From DASZPL01 sp035550315 (GTDB lineage: Bacteria; Actinomycetota; Actinomycetes; JAFAQI01), in the NCBI GenBank assembly GCA_035550315.1, contig DASZPL010000085.1, positions 1 through 64,000 on the forward strand: a DNA stretch of 64,000 nt. Direction: 5' to 3'. Under the pieces are notes generated by a model. The model worked only from the letters and a program-made list of their open reading frames with translations, made no database searches and was not told the DNA's origin. This document shows, piece after piece, positions 1 through 10,535 of the stretch; position 1 is the first letter of the stretch; every line of letters starts with the position of its first letter. The position numbers and the translations under genes are program-made.

Positions 1-507
1 CAGCAGATCGCGGACAAGGTCCGCGACCTGGCCGCGCAGGTCGACCGCGACTACGCCGGGTGCGAGGAGGTCATCCTCGTCGGCGTGCTCAAGGGCGCGG
101 TCATGGTCATGGCCGATTTGGCCCGGGCGCTGACCGTCCCGGTGTCGATGGAGTTCATGGCGGTCTCGTCGTACGGTTCGGCGACCTCGTCGTCTGGCGT
201 CGTTCGGATCCTGAAAGACCTCGACCGCGACATCGCCGGCGCCGACATCCTCGTGGTCGAGGACGTCATCGACTCCGGCCTCACGTTGTCGTGGCTGCTG
301 CGCAACCTGCGCGCCCGCGGCCCGCGCTCGGTCGAGGTGCTGGCCATGCTGCGCAAGCCGGAGGCCGCTCAGGTGCAGGTCCCGGTGCGATACATGGGTT
401 TTGACATCCCGAGCGTCTTCGTCGTCGGCTACGGCTTGGACTACGCGCAGCGCTACCGCGAGCTTCCGTACGTCGGCACGCTCCGGCCGGAGGTCTACTC
501 CGTGTAA
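1..507 (+). CDS. hpt: Hypoxanthine phosphoribosyltransferase, 5' end cut off
   Basis: The reading frame is open from base 1, so the start codon lies outside the window; 168 residues and a TAA stop remain. Hpt salvages hypoxanthine/guanine with PRPP to give IMP/GMP in the cytosol. The PRPP-binding motif VVEDVIDSGLT is at about residues 85-95 of the fragment, and the SYGSATSSSG loop and the C-terminal segment GLDYAQRYRELPYVG are typical of the family. In actinobacteria hpt normally follows tilS and precedes ftsH; the ftsH neighbour fits. Identification is secure; only the N-terminal few residues are missing. Confidence 0.93.
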   Translation, partial: QQIADKVRDLAAQVDRDYAGCEEVILVGVLKGAVMVMADLARALTVPVSMEFMAVSSYGSATSSSGVVRILKDLDRDIAGADILVVEDVIDSGLTLSWLLRNLRARGPRSVEVLAMLRKPEAAQVQVPVRYMGFDIPSVFVVGYGLDYAQRYRELPYVGTLRPEVYSV

Positions 508-624
508 CGCGATCCCCGGGCAACCGCCGCCGGTGTACCGTCGATAGGTACCAGGGGCTGTGCTCACCGTCCGCTCAACAGCACCGCCCGCACGCCGCAC
601 AGCCCGAAGCGCCGAGCAGGAGCT

Positions 625-2724
<2,100 letters not shown>

Positions 2725-2738
2725 CGAGCGAGCCACCC

Positions 2739-3602
2739 GTGGGTGGGTTCGCCGTACGCGGAATGCCCGACCTCGGACGGTGCCGGGTGATGGGCATCGT
2801 CAACGTCACCCCCGACTCGTTCAGCGACGGCGGGCTGCACCTCGACCCCGACGCCGCGGTCAAGCACGGCTTGCAGCTGCTCGCCGACGGCGCTGACATC
2901 GTCGATGTCGGCGGCGAGTCGACCCGTCCCGGGGCGCACCGGATCGACGCCGCCGAGGAGATCCGCCGGGTCGAGCCGGTGGTCCGCGGGCTGGCCGAGG
3001 CTGGCGCGGTCGTGAGCATCGACACGATGCGACGCGAGACGGCCGAGCGGGCGCTCGCGGCCGGCGCCCGGATGGTCAACGACGTGTCCGGGGGGCGCGC
3101 GGATGCCGACTTGCCGCGGTTGGTGGCAGATGCCGGCGTGCCGTACGTCGTCATGCACTGGCGCGGCCACAGCGACGAGATGCAGCAGCACGCGGAGTAC
3201 GCCGACGTCGTGTCCGACGTCATCGCCGAGCTGCAGGCCCGGGTCGAGGCCGTCACCGATGCCGGGGTGGCGGCCGATCAGATCGTGCTCGACCCCGGCC
3301 TGGGTTTCGCCAAGTGGCCGGAGCACAACTGGGCCCTGCTCGCCCACCTCGACCGGTTGCTCGGCATCGGCCGGCCGCTGTTGCTGGGCGCGAGCCGCAA
3401 GTCGTTCCTGGGGTCGCTGTTCGCCGCCGGTGACGGCGAGCCGCGGGCGATGAGCGGCCGTGACGACGCGACCGCCGCGATCACGGCGGTGGCGGCCGCC
3501 GCGGGCGCTTGGGCGGTGCGGGTGCACGTCGTCGCGCCGAGCGCCGACGCCGTCCGGGTGGTGGCCGCGATCCGCGACAAGGACGCCGATGCGCAGCGGT
3601 GA
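2739..3602 (+). CDS. folP: Dihydropteroate synthase
   Basis: Condenses 6-hydroxymethyl-dihydropterin pyrophosphate with p-aminobenzoate in folate synthesis; target of sulfonamides. The TIM-barrel signature GIVNVTPDSFSDGG is near the N-terminus, followed by GGESTRPG, a DTMRRE segment, NDVSGG and the DPGLGFAK loop, all expected. The GTG start gives 287 residues; an ATG at 2763 would give 279 and is equally plausible, because neither has a clear SD sequence. It begins 14 bases after ftsH, and its end overlaps folB by 14 bases, so folP-folB-folK are coupled. Confidence 0.95.
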   Translation: MGGFAVRGMPDLGRCRVMGIVNVTPDSFSDGGLHLDPDAAVKHGLQLLADGADIVDVGGESTRPGAHRIDAAEEIRRVEPVVRGLAEAGAVVSIDTMRRETAERALAAGARMVNDVSGGRADADLPRLVADAGVPYVVMHWRGHSDEMQQHAEYADVVSDVIAELQARVEAVTDAGVAADQIVLDPGLGFAKWPEHNWALLAHLDRLLGIGRPLLLGASRKSFLGSLFAAGDGEPRAMSGRDDATAAITAVAAAAGAWAVRVHVVAPSADAVRVVAAIRDKDADAQR

Positions 3603-3975
3603 CCGGATCGCACTGCATGGCTTGCGGGCCCGCGGTCATCACGGCGTGCTCGCCGAGGAACGGCGCGACGGGCAGGAGTTCGTCGTCGACGCCACGCTGC
3701 ACCTCGACACCGCACCGGCGGCCGCGACCGACGACCTGGCGAAGACCGTCGACTACGCCGCCGTGGCGCAGCGGCTGGTCGCGATCATCACCGGTGACCC
3801 GGTCGACCTGATCGAGACGCTGGCGCAACGGCTGGCCGACGCCTGCCTCGAGTTGCCGCTGGTCGACGCCGTCGACATCGTCGTACATAAGCCGTCGGCA
3901 CCGATCCCGCTGGCGTTCGACGACGTGACGGTCAGCATTCACCGGACGCGCTCCGACGTGACCGGCGAGCGATGA
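3589..3975 (+). CDS. folB: Dihydroneopterin aldolase
   Basis: Cleaves 7,8-dihydroneopterin to 6-hydroxymethyl-dihydropterin and glycolaldehyde. The 128-residue length is normal. Seen are the N-terminal strand IALHGLRARGHHGV, the acidic LIETLAQRLAD helix carrying the substrate-binding Glu, and the catalytic-Lys region VHKPSAPI. The ATG was chosen because it starts the conserved strand directly and lies inside the end of folP; upstream in-frame codons would run deep into folP. The next gene, folK, starts in a 4-base ATGA overlap. Confidence 0.93.
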   Translation: MRSGDRIALHGLRARGHHGVLAEERRDGQEFVVDATLHLDTAPAAATDDLAKTVDYAAVAQRLVAIITGDPVDLIETLAQRLADACLELPLVDAVDIVVHKPSAPIPLAFDDVTVSIHRTRSDVTGER

Positions 3976-4457
3976 GCTCAGTGCTCTCGCTCGGCGCCAA
4001 CCTCGGCGACCGGTTGGCGAACCTGCAGCGCGGGCTGGCCGTCGTGGCGATGCACGTGCCGGTGAGCGCGGTGTCCGCGGTCTACGAGACGGCTCCGATT
4101 GGCGGCGAGGAACAGCCGGCGTACCTGAACGCGGTTGCGCGAGTCGACTCCGACGACCCGCAGCAGGTGTTCGCGGCGGCGCAGGCGGCCGAGGTGTCAC
4201 AGGCCCGGTTGCGGTCGCGGCGGTGGGGACCGCGCACGCTGGACGTCGACGTGATCGCGGTCGACGCGATCGTCAGCAGCGACCCGCGGCTGACGCTGCC
4301 GCACCCCCGAGCCGCGCAGCGGGCGTTCGTCCTGCTGCCCTGGCTCGACATCGACCGCAACGCCCAGTTTCCGGGTGGCGGCTCGGTCGCGGCGCTGGCC
4401 GACCGGCTGGCCGACCAGCAGGTACGCCGTACCGCGGCTCGGCTGGTGCTGCCGTGA
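3972..4457 (+). CDS. folK: 2-amino-4-hydroxy-6-hydroxymethyldihydropteridine pyrophosphokinase
   Basis: Transfers pyrophosphate from ATP to 6-hydroxymethyl-dihydropterin, making the FolP substrate. In 161 residues the family marks are SLGANLGDR at the start, YETAPIGG, the metal-binding GPRTLDVDVIAVD and HPRAAQRAFVLLPW. It overlaps folB by four bases. Together with FolP and FolB it covers the pterin branch from dihydroneopterin onward; the first enzyme, GTP cyclohydrolase I, is not encoded in this window. Confidence 0.95.
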   Translation: MSSVLSLGANLGDRLANLQRGLAVVAMHVPVSAVSAVYETAPIGGEEQPAYLNAVARVDSDDPQQVFAAAQAAEVSQARLRSRRWGPRTLDVDVIAVDAIVSSDPRLTLPHPRAAQRAFVLLPWLDIDRNAQFPGGGSVAALADRLADQQVRRTAARLVLP

Positions 4458-4470
4458 CTGGCAGGCGCTG

Positions 4471-4938
4471 ATGCGCCCCACCCGGTGGCCGGCGCTGGTG
4501 CTGACCGCGGTCGTGGCCGGAGGTCTGGTCTACCTCGTGATGCGCGGCTACTACGCCGACACGGCGTCGCCCAGCCGTTACGCCTCGGTCTGGCTGGCGC
4601 TACTGGCGATCGCCGAGGGCTACTTCGCATTGGTCACCCGCGCGCGGCTGGCCCGCCGGCCCGGCACCCAGCCGATCAACCCGCTCGTGGTCGCGCGGTT
4701 TGCGGCGCTGGCGAAGGCGTCGTCGATCGTGGGCGCGCTCGCCGCCGGCGGCTACGCCGGTTTCCTCGGCTGGGTCGCGCCGATCGACTCGCCGGCTGCG
4801 CGCTACGACACCACGACTGCGTCGATCGGCATCGGATGCGGCGTCGTGCTGGTCATCGCGGCGCTGCTCCTCGAGCGCGCCTGCCGCGTCCCCAAGCCTC
4901 CCGACGAAGGCGGCGCCACTCCTCCCACCAGTCTGTGA
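4471..4938 (+). CDS. DUF3180 family membrane protein
   Basis: A 155-residue protein with four hydrophobic helices, the pattern of the actinobacterial DUF3180 family, which regularly follows folK (as Rv3605c does in M. tuberculosis). No catalytic motif is visible and no function is established for the family. The ATG is 13 bases after the folK stop. A more upstream in-frame start would overlap folK and add an Arg-rich stretch before the first membrane helix, so the ATG is preferred. Conservation next to folK is suggestive, not proof, of a link to folate genes. Confidence 0.8.
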   Translation: MRPTRWPALVLTAVVAGGLVYLVMRGYYADTASPSRYASVWLALLAIAEGYFALVTRARLARRPGTQPINPLVVARFAALAKASSIVGALAAGGYAGFLGWVAPIDSPAARYDTTTASIGIGCGVVLVIAALLLERACRVPKPPDEGGATPPTSL

Positions 4939-4949
4939 AGGGTTGCGTA

Positions 4950-5007
4950 CCGCCCGCCGTACCTAACGCTTCACAAACTGTGAACGAGGGCGGTTAGCGG
5001 CGGGCGG
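4950..5007. terminator. Nested inverted repeat between convergent genes
   Basis: Three concentric arms pair: 4950-4959 with 4998-5007 (10 bases), 4963-4967 with 4993-4997 (5 bases) and TTCACA at 4970-4975 with TGTGAA at 4979-4984. It sits between the stop of the DUF3180 gene and the stop of the convergent transporter ATPase, partly inside the latter's last codons, as expected for a bidirectional terminator. There is no T tract. The inner arms resemble half of a Rex site but face the wrong way. Confidence 0.5.
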
Positions 5008-6115
5008 TGGCGAGGGCGGCGGTCGGCGTTAGCACCCCGGCGTAGCGGCCGCCGTCGAGCACGATCGCGCCGGGCGCGTCGGTTGCGAGCATCCCGGCGA
5101 GCGCGGCCTCGACCGAGTCATCTGGCGTCGCGGTGCGAGCCGCGACCAGCCGGTCGGCGGCGACGCCGTCGCCGCCGCAGTCCGACCGGGCGAGCCAGCC
5201 GGCGATCTCCGCCTCGTCGCCGATGACCGCCCAAGCCGCGTCGGCTTCGTCCAGCACCCGTGCGCACTCCGCCAGGCTGGTGTTCGGTGGCAGCAGCGGC
5301 CAGCGCACCAACAGGTCCGTGCGCACATGCACGACGGACAGCCGCCGCAGCGTGCGGTCGGCGCCGACGAAGTCGCGAACGAAGTCGGTCTGCGGTCGGG
5401 CCAGCAGCGTGCCCGGGTCGGCGTACTGCTCGAGGTGGCCGCCTTGGCGCATCACCGCGATCCGATCGCCCAGCCGGATCGCCTCGTCGATGTCGTGTGT
5501 GACGAACACGACGGTCTTGCGGACCTGCTCCTGCAGCCGTAGGAACTCGGCCTGCAGCCGGTCGCGCGCGATCGGGTCGACCGCGCCGAACGGCTCGTCC
5601 ATCAGCAGCACCGGCGGGTCGGCGGCAAGCGCCCGGGCGACGCCGACCCGTTGCCGTTGCCCGCCGGACAGCTCGTGCGGATAGCGCTTGGCGTGGGTTG
5701 CCGCGTCGAGCCCGACGAGCTCCATCAGCTCGGCGACCCGGTTGCGCACCCGCGCGCGGTCCCAGCCGAGCAGCCGGGGCACGGTCGCGACGTTGGTCGC
5801 GACCGTCTGGTGCGGGAACAGCCCAACCTGCTGGATCACGTAACCGATGCGGCGGCGCAGCACCACGGCGTCCAGCTCGTGGATGTCGTCGCCGTCGACG
5901 CAGATCCGGCCGGTCGTCGGCTCGACCAGGCGGTTGATCATGCGCATCGTCGTCGTCTTGCCACAGCCGGACGGTCCGACCAGCACCGCGATCTCGCCGG
6001 TGTCGACGGTCAGCGACAGTGATTCGACCGCCATCGTGCCGTCGGCGTACTGCTTGCCGACGTCGGTGAGCTCGATCATTGCCGCGGAGGGCGCCGCCGG
6101 CTGAGTAGGTTCCAT
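4994..6115 (-). CDS. Osmoprotectant (betaine/choline-type) ABC transporter ATP-binding protein
   Basis: Cytoplasmic ATPase of a quaternary-amine importer of the OpuA/OpuC/ProV type. Walker A VGPSGCGKTT, Q-loop YVIQQVGLFPH, signature LSGGQRQRVG and Walker B VLLMDEPFGAVD are complete. The last 100 or so residues resemble a degenerate CBS tail, where related OpuA proteins carry regulatory CBS domains. The ATG at 6115 is preferred because GGAGGGG stands nine bases upstream on this strand; it gives 373 residues. A start at 6079 would lack an SD sequence. It is transcribed away from its two permeases, with at most 27 bases between the divergent starts, which is unusual for this family. Confidence 0.88.
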   Translation of the reverse strand: MEPTQPAAPSAAMIELTDVGKQYADGTMAVESLSLTVDTGEIAVLVGPSGCGKTTTMRMINRLVEPTTGRICVDGDDIHELDAVVLRRRIGYVIQQVGLFPHQTVATNVATVPRLLGWDRARVRNRVAELMELVGLDAATHAKRYPHELSGGQRQRVGVARALAADPPVLLMDEPFGAVDPIARDRLQAEFLRLQEQVRKTVVFVTHDIDEAIRLGDRIAVMRQGGHLEQYADPGTLLARPQTDFVRDFVGADRTLRRLSVVHVRTDLLVRWPLLPPNTSLAECARVLDEADAAWAVIGDEAEIAGWLARSDCGGDGVAADRLVAARTATPDDSVEAALAGMLATDAPGAIVLDGGRYAGVLTPTAALATARR

Positions 6116-6118
6116 CGT

Positions 6119-6808
6119 GTGCACCCCTCCGGCCGCGGCTTCGTGCTGCATGTCGGAAATCCCTGGTTCAGCTGGCACTACTTCACGAGCAACCTCTCGA
6201 CCGTCGAGTCCGCGGCGCGTGAACACATCATCCTGACACTGATGGCCGTTGGCGTCGGGTTCGCCGTCTCGCTGCCGATGGCGGCGGTAGCCCGGCGGTC
6301 GCCGCTGTTGCGCGGCCTGGTGTTGGGAGCGTCAACGACGCTGTACGCCGTACCGTCGCTCGCCGCGATCACGGCGCTCTACCCGGTCTTCGGCTTCAGC
6401 CGCTGGACGCTGGTGCTGCCGCTCGCGGCGTACTCGCTCGTCATCTTGGTCCGCAACATCCTGACCGGCCTCGACGAGGTGTCGCCCGACGCGCTGGACG
6501 CGGCGCGCGGGATGGGGCTGTCGGCCTGGCGCACGTTCTCCCGGGTGCGGCTGCCGCTGGCCATCCCGGCGATCGTCGCCGGCCTGCGGATCGCGACGGT
6601 GTCGACCATCGAGCTGGTCGTGATCGGCGGCTACATCGGCAGCGGCGGGTTCGGGCAGTACATCATCGAGGGCTTTCACAACAACTTCTACAAGGCCGAG
6701 ATCACGACCTACGTCATCCTCACCGTGCTGTTGGCGATAGTGGCGGACCTGCTGCTGCTGCTGGTGCAGCGGTTGATCACGCCGTGGCGGCGGGGGGCGA
6801 CGGCGTAA
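6119..6808 (+). CDS. Osmoprotectant ABC transporter permease (first)
   Basis: Integral membrane subunit, 229 residues, with about six hydrophobic helices and the permease EAA-type loop DALDAARGMGLSAWRTFSRV that contacts the ATPase. It resembles OpuCB/ProW-type permeases. GTG at 6119 is used here; GTG at 6143 is an alternative and would leave 27 bases from the divergent ATPase start instead of 3. Neither has a good SD sequence. Its TAA stop shares a base with the ATG of the second permease (TAATG), so the two are coupled. Confidence 0.87.
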   Translation: MHPSGRGFVLHVGNPWFSWHYFTSNLSTVESAAREHIILTLMAVGVGFAVSLPMAAVARRSPLLRGLVLGASTTLYAVPSLAAITALYPVFGFSRWTLVLPLAAYSLVILVRNILTGLDEVSPDALDAARGMGLSAWRTFSRVRLPLAIPAIVAGLRIATVSTIELVVIGGYIGSGGFGQYIIEGFHNNFYKAEITTYVILTVLLAIVADLLLLLVQRLITPWRRGATA

Positions 6809-7524
6809 TGGCCAGCAGCATCCCGCACCAGATCGGCGCGTGGTTCACGACCTGGTCCAACTTCACCGGGTCCGACGGCGCGTTCGTCCGGCTCGGCCAG
6901 CACGTGGAGATCAGCCTGGAGTCGGTGGCGATCGCCGCCGCGATCGCGGTGCCGGTGGGAGTCGCGCTCGCCCGGGCGCGGCGCGGCGGCCTGATCGTGA
7001 CGACCCTGGCGAACGGCGCGCGGGCGATCCCGATCCTCGGCGTGCTGATCCTGCTGGCGGTCGGACCGTTCGGCGTCGGTACGACCGCGGCGGTCGTCGC
7101 GCTGGTCATCTTCGCGATCCCGCCGATGCTCACCAACACCTACACCGGCGTCCGGCAGGTCGATGCGGACGTGCGCGACGCGGCCGTCGGCATGGGCCTG
7201 ACCACGTGGCAGATCATGCTGCGGGTCGAGCTGCCGCTGGCCGTGCCGCTGATCGCAACCGGCGTGCGACTCGCGACCGTGCAGGTGTGGGCAACCGCGA
7301 CGCTGTCCGCGCTGGTCGGCAGCGGCGGGCTCGGCGAGCTGATCGTGACCGGGTTCGGCATCGCCGACTACGGGCAACTGTACGGCGGCGTCATCCTGGT
7401 CGCGGCCAGCGCGATCGCGATCGACGCGCTGCTGGCCGGATCCGAACGCCGGATCCGGCGACGGTACGGCGGCGCACCTGTGCAGCCGGCGCGACTGTGG
7501 CGCCGTCGCGTGCAACCGGTCTGA
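6808..7524 (+). CDS. Osmoprotectant ABC transporter permease (second)
   Basis: Paralogue of the preceding permease (238 residues), with multiple TM helices and the ATPase-contact loop around DAAVGMGLTTWQIMLRVELP. Two different permeases plus one binding protein and one ATPase match the OpuC/YehWXYZ arrangement for glycine betaine, carnitine or choline. The ATG overlaps the preceding stop and was preferred over a GTG 24 bases upstream because it allows coupled translation. The basic C-terminal tail is cytoplasmic. Confidence 0.87.
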   Translation: MASSIPHQIGAWFTTWSNFTGSDGAFVRLGQHVEISLESVAIAAAIAVPVGVALARARRGGLIVTTLANGARAIPILGVLILLAVGPFGVGTTAAVVALVIFAIPPMLTNTYTGVRQVDADVRDAAVGMGLTTWQIMLRVELPLAVPLIATGVRLATVQVWATATLSALVGSGGLGELIVTGFGIADYGQLYGGVILVAASAIAIDALLAGSERRIRRRYGGAPVQPARLWRRRVQPV

Positions 7525-7635
7525 ACCTAATTGTCAGGCTCGTCCCGGCGTGCCAGGATCGGCCATCATGCGGGGATTACCCCGCCAGGACACGCGCGGC
7601 CAGGGGCCGCGGGACACAGAGGGCGGGGCGCGCAG

Positions 7636-8631
7636 ATGCGTACTTCTCGGTTTTCTCTCGTCGGAATCGCTGCGACGGGCATGGCGGGCGTCATCGCGCT
7701 CGCCGGCTGCGGGTCTAGTAGCAGCGGCGGCGGTGGCGGCAGCAACCAGCCGCAGTCTGGCGGCAACACCGCGCTGTGCGGCGGCCAGACCGGCAGCGGC
7801 AACGTGAAGATCGCGGCGTTCAACTTCTCCGAGTCGGAAACGCTCGCCAACATCTACGCCGCCGCGCTCGACAAGTGCGGCTACCACGCGACCGTCAAGG
7901 CGGTCGGCGCGCGCGAGGTCGTCTACCCGGCGCTGAAGAAGGGTGACTTCGCGGCGGTGCCCGAGTACGCGGCCACGCTCACCGACTTCATCAACCAGCA
8001 GGCGAACGGGCCGAACGCGCCGACCAAGGCATCGGGCGAGATCGCGACCACGATGACCAACCTGCGGGCCGAGCTGCCGAGCAATTTGGTGGCGCTGCAG
8101 CCGGCGGCGGCCACCGACAAGAACGCCTTTGCGATCAAGTCCTCGCTTGCGCAGTCGGCCAACATCAGCACGATGTCGCAGCTCGCGGCGTACTCGAAGA
8201 CGCACCCGGTGTCGCTCGCCGGCCCGGCCGAGTGCCCGACCCGGCCGTTCTGCGAGCCGGGCCTGAAGCAGACCTACGGCATGAAGATCTCCAAGTTCGT
8301 CAACCTGGGCAGCGACGCCGGCGGTCCGCTCACGCTGAAGGCGCTGACGTCGGGCAAGGCCACGGTCGGCCTGGTGTTCACGTCCGACCCGACGCCCGCA
8401 TCGAAGGGCCTGACGGTGCTGCAGGACGACAAGAACCTGCAGGCGTCGGACAACATCGTGCCGATCGTGCAGAAGACCTACGCGACCGGTGCCTTCGCGC
8501 ACGCGCTGAACGCGGTCGACTCGAAGCTCAGCCAGGCGGCGCTGATCGGGCTGAACAAGGCGGTCGAGCTGCAACGCGCCCCGATCCAGGCGGTCGCCAC
8601 CGGCTTCCTGCAGACGGTGGGACTCGGCTAG
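7636..8631 (+). CDS. Osmoprotectant ABC transporter substrate-binding lipoprotein
   Basis: Extracytoplasmic solute receptor, 331 residues, predicted OpuAC fold. The signal peptide ends in the lipobox LAGC, so Cys25 should be lipidated; it is followed by a Ser/Gly linker. Features of the fold include IAAFNFSESETLANIY at the first strand and a middle domain with VSLAGPAEC. ATG at 7636 gives an ideal lipoprotein signal; the open frame upstream encodes no signal. The 111-base gap from the permease gene may hold its own promoter. The exact ligand (betaine, choline, carnitine) cannot be read from the sequence. Confidence 0.88.
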   Translation: MRTSRFSLVGIAATGMAGVIALAGCGSSSSGGGGGSNQPQSGGNTALCGGQTGSGNVKIAAFNFSESETLANIYAAALDKCGYHATVKAVGAREVVYPALKKGDFAAVPEYAATLTDFINQQANGPNAPTKASGEIATTMTNLRAELPSNLVALQPAAATDKNAFAIKSSLAQSANISTMSQLAAYSKTHPVSLAGPAECPTRPFCEPGLKQTYGMKISKFVNLGSDAGGPLTLKALTSGKATVGLVFTSDPTPASKGLTVLQDDKNLQASDNIVPIVQKTYATGAFAHALNAVDSKLSQAALIGLNKAVELQRAPIQAVATGFLQTVGLG

Positions 8632-8638
8632 CCCTCCC

Positions 8639-8673
8639 AACCGCCGCTAGCGACCCGGTCGCTAGCGGCGGTT
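8639..8673. terminator. Perfect bidirectional terminator-type palindrome
   Basis: Arms of 17 bases (8639-8655 and 8657-8673) are exact reverse complements around a single central base. The right arm covers the stop codon of the convergent ABC-2 permease, and the left arm begins eight bases after the binding-protein stop. No T run follows. Being almost loopless it can form a cruciform, or a hairpin with a few opened base pairs. Confidence 0.75.
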
Positions 8674-9432
8674 AGGCAGCCAACGGAAGTGGCGCGCCGC
8701 GAAGATCACGGCGATCACGCCCCAGATCAGCAGGTTGCGCAGGTCGTGGCCGGCCCACGCGCTGCCGGTCACATGCGGATCGAAGGCGCGGTACATCGCC
8801 GAGATGAATGGCCGGAGCGGGAACCAGTTCGCGATCTTCGCCAACGTCCCCGACACCGGGAAGTAGGTGCCGGAGATGAACACCAGCACGAAGTACGGCA
8901 GGTTGATGATCGCGGGGCCGGCGTCCATGTTCGGGATCAGTGACGACACCGCGATGCCCAGGGCGCAGAACACCAGCGCCGCCAACGCGATCGTCACGAT
9001 CAACGGTGGCAGGTGGCTCAGCGGCAGGTCGACGCCGTAGGCCAGCTTGGCGAAGACGATCACCAGCAGCGACATCAGGGCGGCGACAATCACCGAGCTG
9101 CCGATGACACCGGACACCATCGCCCACGCCGGGAGTGGCGTGCCGCGGTAGCGCTTGAGGATGCCGTCCTCCCGCTGCCGGACGAGGGTCATCGCCACGG
9201 CGAGGAAGCAGGCGCTCATCACCGCGTAGCCCAGGATGCTGGGCGTGTAGTACTGCGACAGCTTCACGCCGGCGCCGAGGTCGGACTTGTCGTGTTGGCC
9301 GCCGGCCAAGCCGGTCAGGATGAAGAAGAAGATCAGCGGGAACGCGAAGGTGAAGAAGGCCGCGCCCGGGTTGCGCCAGTAGCTCTTCTGCTCGTAGCGC
9401 ACCTGCTGGGCGGCGAGGGCGAGGTCGGTCAT
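8662..9432 (-). CDS. ABC-2 type exporter permease
   Basis: Membrane subunit of a drug- or lipid-type exporter, 256 residues with six hydrophobic segments and the ABC-2 family layout (SYWRNPGAAFFTFAFPLIFF at the N-terminus, PYFVLVFISGTYFP near the C-terminus). ATG at 9432 overlaps the ATPase stop by ATGA, which fixes the start; an in-frame start further upstream would lie inside the ATPase gene. The partner ATPase is the next gene upstream on the same strand and the two-component system beyond it is divergent. Substrate unknown. Confidence 0.88.
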   Translation of the reverse strand: MTDLALAAQQVRYEQKSYWRNPGAAFFTFAFPLIFFFILTGLAGGQHDKSDLGAGVKLSQYYTPSILGYAVMSACFLAVAMTLVRQREDGILKRYRGTPLPAWAMVSGVIGSSVIVAALMSLLVIVFAKLAYGVDLPLSHLPPLIVTIALAALVFCALGIAVSSLIPNMDAGPAIINLPYFVLVFISGTYFPVSGTLAKIANWFPLRPFISAMYRAFDPHVTGSAWAGHDLRNLLIWGVIAVIFAARHFRWLPNRR

Positions 9433-10370
9433 CGAACGGCTCCGGTCAGCTCGGTCTCGGTCAGGGCAGTGACGGGTTCGTCGTGGCGGACCAGCGTCAG
9501 GTAGATGTCTTCCAGGCTCGGCCGGACGGCGGCCAACCCCTCGAGCGGGACGTTGCGCTTGAGCGCCCATCCGGTCAGGTCGTGCAGCACGCGGACCTCG
9601 TCGTCGGTGGTCAGCTCGTAGAACCCGTGCTGGTCGAGCGTTGCGTCGACCGGCAGCGTCTTCGGGTCGACGCCGGCGGGCAGCCGGAACCGGATGTGCA
9701 CCGCCGCCGTGTCGCGGCCGCCGAGCGAGTCCGGCGTGCCTTCGGCGACCACGCGGCCGTCGCCGATCACGACGATCCGGTCGGCCAGCGCCTGCGCCTC
9801 GTCCATGTAGTGGGTGGTCAGCATGATCGTCGTACCGAGGGTCCGCAGATCACTGACCAGATCCCAGGCGCCGCGGCGCGCGGACGGGTCGAAGCCGGTC
9901 GTCGGCTCGTCCAGGAACAGCAACCGCGGGTTGCCGATAATCCCGTAGGCGACGTCGAGCCGGCGCTGCTGCCCGCCGGACAGCTTCTTGATCCGGGCGT
10001 TGGCCTTCTCGGTGAGGCCGACCAGCTCGATGACCTCGTCGACGTCGCGCGGGTTCGGGTAGAAGCCGGCGGTGCGTTGCAGCGTCTCGCGGACGGTGAG
10101 GTAGGGATCGACCGCCGTGCCCTGCAGCACGATGCCGATCCCGTTGCGCCACTCGCGCGTGCCGTGGCGCGGGTCGACGCCGAGCACTTCGACCCGCCCG
10201 CTGTCGCGCATCAGGTAGCCCTCGAGCACCTCCAACGTGGTCGTCTTGCCGGCGCCGTTGGGCCCGAGGAGGGCGACGCACTCGCCTTCCTCGACGCTGA
10301 AGCTCACGCCCTGCACGGCATGGGTGTTGCCGTAGCTCTTGCGCAACTCCTCGACGACGATCGCGGTCAT
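9429..10370 (-). CDS. ABC exporter ATP-binding protein (DrrA-like)
   Basis: ATPase of the exporter, 313 residues. Walker A LLGPNGAGKTTT, Q-loop GIVLQG, signature LSGGQQRRLD, Walker B LLFLDEPTTGFD and switch His THYMDEA are all present. The C-terminal 80 or so residues match the extension seen in DrrA-type drug exporters. First gene of a two-gene operon; its start is 165 bases from the divergent histidine kinase gene, an arrangement in which the kinase/regulator pair often controls the exporter. Control is inferred from position only. Confidence 0.9.
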   Translation of the reverse strand: MTAIVVEELRKSYGNTHAVQGVSFSVEEGECVALLGPNGAGKTTTLEVLEGYLMRDSGRVEVLGVDPRHGTREWRNGIGIVLQGTAVDPYLTVRETLQRTAGFYPNPRDVDEVIELVGLTEKANARIKKLSGGQQRRLDVAYGIIGNPRLLFLDEPTTGFDPSARRGAWDLVSDLRTLGTTIMLTTHYMDEAQALADRIVVIGDGRVVAEGTPDSLGGRDTAAVHIRFRLPAGVDPKTLPVDATLDQHGFYELTTDDEVRVLHDLTGWALKRNVPLEGLAAVRPSLEDIYLTLVRHDEPVTALTETELTGAVR

Positions 10371-10535
10371 CGATTGCCTTTCCGTCTGGGTACGTCGGCT
10401 CGGGTTTGAGCCGCGGACGAGGCTACGTCCGGGGTTTCCTGCCGGGCATCACCTTTTGGGTGGAGCCGGGGTGGAGATGCGGGTTCCACCTGCAGGCTGA
10501 GCCATCGCACCGGCTCTCGCCGTACCGTTTTGGGC

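Noticed and set aside
4970..4984. TTCACA-AAC-TGTGAA as a Rex operator
   Set aside because: Half-sites face the wrong way compared with TGTGAAnnnnTTCACA, and it lies between two gene ends, so it is better read as part of a terminator.
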